A stretch of 5,882 bases of DNA. Source: Spirochaetia bacterium. GTDB taxonomy: Bacteria; Spirochaetota; Spirochaetia; Treponematales; Breznakiellaceae. How positions within the stretch are numbered: the stretch's first letter is position 1; every line of letters begins with the position of its first letter. The notes below the pieces were generated by a model. It had not been told where the DNA came from. It saw only the letters and a list, made by a program, of their open reading frames with translations, and made no database searches. A program made the position numbers and the translations under genes. The stretch lies in the NCBI GenBank assembly GCA_025997615.1, contig BNUV01000121.1:1-5882 (forward strand). Reading direction: 5' to 3'. Below are positions 4,775 to 5,882 of this stretch, piece by piece.

Positions 4775-5576
4775 AGAAGCCAGCGTTAAAGTTGGTGTTG
4801 GGGGCCATGCGGTGTTTGTGCCGTTCCAGTTGGTCGATCCGGATGCGACTGCTTCGCAGGGTTTGGCTGGTGTCGGTGTAACTTGGGGCGGCCAGCCGAG
4901 TTTGGGGATTAATATAGAAAGCACCGGCAGCGAAACCGCAGGCTTCAAGGGTGAATTAAAAATAGATAATGGGAATTCCGTCACCATTGGCGATTTTGCC
5001 TATATATGGGCGAAACCCGTTTCCCAGATTAAGCTTTCCCTTGGAAAGTTTAACGAAGATGTCCTCCGCGGCAAAATCGGGGATGGCGGCGATTTAAACC
5101 AGTTTACCCTTCCTTCAGGCGGTGAAGATGACATTTTCAAGCGGTTCCAGCCAAGCGTCGCTGGCAATAACAAAGCCGTTGGCTTCCTGCTCGGCGCTAC
5201 CCCGGTAGAAGGGCTTTTCATCGGCGCCATGGTTAAAGACCTTGCAGGCGCTGGTGTTGGTGGGGCGGGTGGCCTAACTGGCATAGTTCTCAACGATGCG
5301 TACGATGTTTACGAAAGCATCCAGGTAGCCGCCGGTTACGAGATCGCGGACGTCGGTCTGGTACGGGCGCAGTATGTCGGTGGTCCCGCCGCAATAAGCA
5401 CGAGCGCCATCGCTGCCGCTTTTGCTTCTCCTTCTTTTGATCCGGACGATATTACAGTTTCAGCCAACCGGTTTTTCCAACTGGCCTTCGCCTATACCGG
5501 CATGGAGGGCTTACCGTTGACGTGGGTGGAACGTATTACTTACCGGTCGAAAGTTCTGATGAAGTTGTTGGCATAA
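4713..5576 (+). CDS. Predicted outer-membrane beta-barrel protein, paralog 3, N-terminal part, truncated by frameshift
   Basis: As it stands the frame gives 287 residues. Residues 1-19 are the same signal peptide as paralog 2, with cleavage at LFA-Q. Family blocks follow in order: FAYIWAKPV (95-103), LRGKIGDGG (118-126), GGEDDIFKRF (136-145), TPVEGLFIGAMVKDLAGAG (163-181), VGLVRAQYVGG (214-224) and FFQLAFAYTGMEG (254-266). After G266 homology stops, and 21 unrelated residues (LPLTWVERITYR onward) lead to TAA 5574-5576. Paralog 1 continues at this point with LTLDIGGKYYLP, and the matching text is found here in the -1 frame. One C missing from GGGCCTTACC at 5508-5515 would explain it. Without repair, the product lacks the C-terminal strands and the barrel-closing signal, so it would not assemble. 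I chose ATG 4713 because it starts the signal peptide shared with paralog 2; ATG 4686 would add nine residues. Confidence 0.85.
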   Translation: MKKILVVLLILATAGGLFAQEEASVKVGVGGHAVFVPFQLVDPDATASQGLAGVGVTWGGQPSLGINIESTGSETAGFKGELKIDNGNSVTIGDFAYIWAKPVSQIKLSLGKFNEDVLRGKIGDGGDLNQFTLPSGGEDDIFKRFQPSVAGNNKAVGFLLGATPVEGLFIGAMVKDLAGAGVGGAGGLTGIVLNDAYDVYESIQVAAGYEIADVGLVRAQYVGGPAAISTSAIAAAFASPSFDPDDITVSANRFFQLAFAYTGMEGLPLTWVERITYRSKVLMKLLA

Positions 5577-5882
5577 AGAGTGACGTTACTTATCAGGAGT
5601 CCCTCAAGATAGCCCTCGGCGCCAGGTATGCACTCGACAGCTTCTCCGTTATGGGCCGGGTTGACATTAATCTCGGTAGTTCTCTCGAGTATACCGGAAA
5701 AGGAATTCCTATTATCGATACAGCGAAAGGCACATTTGAAAACGGGTTTACACTTAACATCCATGTGGCCCCCGAGTTGAAACTGGGCGATACTTTCTCC
5801 GTCGGTGCGAATATCGGTTTTGCGACGACGCCGGAAGTAACATATTCCTATAAAGCTGGGAGCGCCTCGGAACAAAAAGGAA
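5510..5882 (+). pseudogene. Paralog 3 continuation in the -1 frame after the frameshift (runs off the window)
   Basis: Reading from CTT 5510-5512 gives LTVDVGGTYYLPVESSDEV, then VTYQESLKIALGARY, FSVMGRVDINLGSSL, GFTLNIHVAPELKLGDTFSV and GANIGFATTPEV, open to the right edge (124 codons). Each block matches paralog 1 in order: LDIGGKYYLP, VTYQDPIVIALGASF, ISIVGRIDTQIGGG, GFGLNAHVTPAYKLSDTVSV and ADIGLGLSPEV. There is no further disruption, so the break is recent, artificial or bypassed. It has no start of its own at the proper place and belongs to the gene starting at 4713. Confidence 0.85.

Noticed and set aside
5505..5516. Programmed -1 ribosomal frameshift in paralog 3
   Set aside because: The junction GGAGGGCTTACC contains no slippery heptamer, and no clear hairpin directly downstream was seen. 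A lost C is the simpler reading.
5540..5875. Minus-strand open frame of 111 codons
   Set aside because: It lies opposite the -1-frame continuation of paralog 3, whose translation matches paralog 1 block by block. The minus-strand frame shows no recognisable motif.
1..5882. CRISPR arrays, tRNA or rRNA genes
   Set aside because: No regularly spaced short repeats, cloverleaf or ribosomal RNA sequence was noticed on either strand. The repeats present are explained by gene duplication and terminators.

Overview
The window looks like chromosomal DNA of a spirochete, most likely a Treponema-type organism (termite-gut relatives come to mind). This rests on family resemblance recalled from memory: three paralogous predicted outer-membrane beta-barrel proteins sharing one signal-peptide type (MKKILVVLLILATAGGLFA-Q), plus an Rpn-type PD-(D/E)XK nuclease gene of a kind common in those genomes. 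No search was run, so the taxon is an inference.

Layout, left to right: (1) the 3' part of outer-membrane paralog 1 (1-863, +), with a Pro/Thr-rich low-complexity insert and a clear intrinsic terminator (894-921). (2) An AT-rich two-gene module on the minus strand: a minimal nucleotidyltransferase (MNT, 1364-1684) followed by a HEPN-domain gene (973-1374). They overlap by 11 bases and are driven by a near-consensus promoter (TTGACG, 17 bases, TATAAT) at 1723-1695. This is the standard HEPN/MNT toxin-antitoxin layout. (3) Outer-membrane paralog 2, complete (1747-3060, +), followed by GC-rich hairpins. (4) A small orphan gene (3189-3545, +) with a PD-(D/E)XK-like nuclease core resembling contact-dependent or polymorphic toxin tips. 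(5) A complete Rpn-family PD-(D/E)XK nuclease/putative transposase gene (3635-4522, +) with a strong terminator. (6) Outer-membrane paralog 3 (from 4713, +), broken by a 1-base frameshift near 5510, with the rest of the barrel readable in the -1 frame to the right edge.

The overall pattern is a set of surface-protein paralogs separated by nuclease or toxin-like modules. Paralogs 2 and 3 are identical over 69 bases covering the start codon and signal peptide, while the mature parts have diverged strongly. The orphan nuclease gene and the Rpn gene carry related upstream regions (hairpin, spacer, start codon), so the orphan gene is bracketed by imperfect direct repeats. These features suggest a recombination-prone locus where surface-protein genes exchange sequence and accessory modules are inserted between them. 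That model is inference. The sequence directly shows the repeats, the frameshift, the promoter and the domain motifs.
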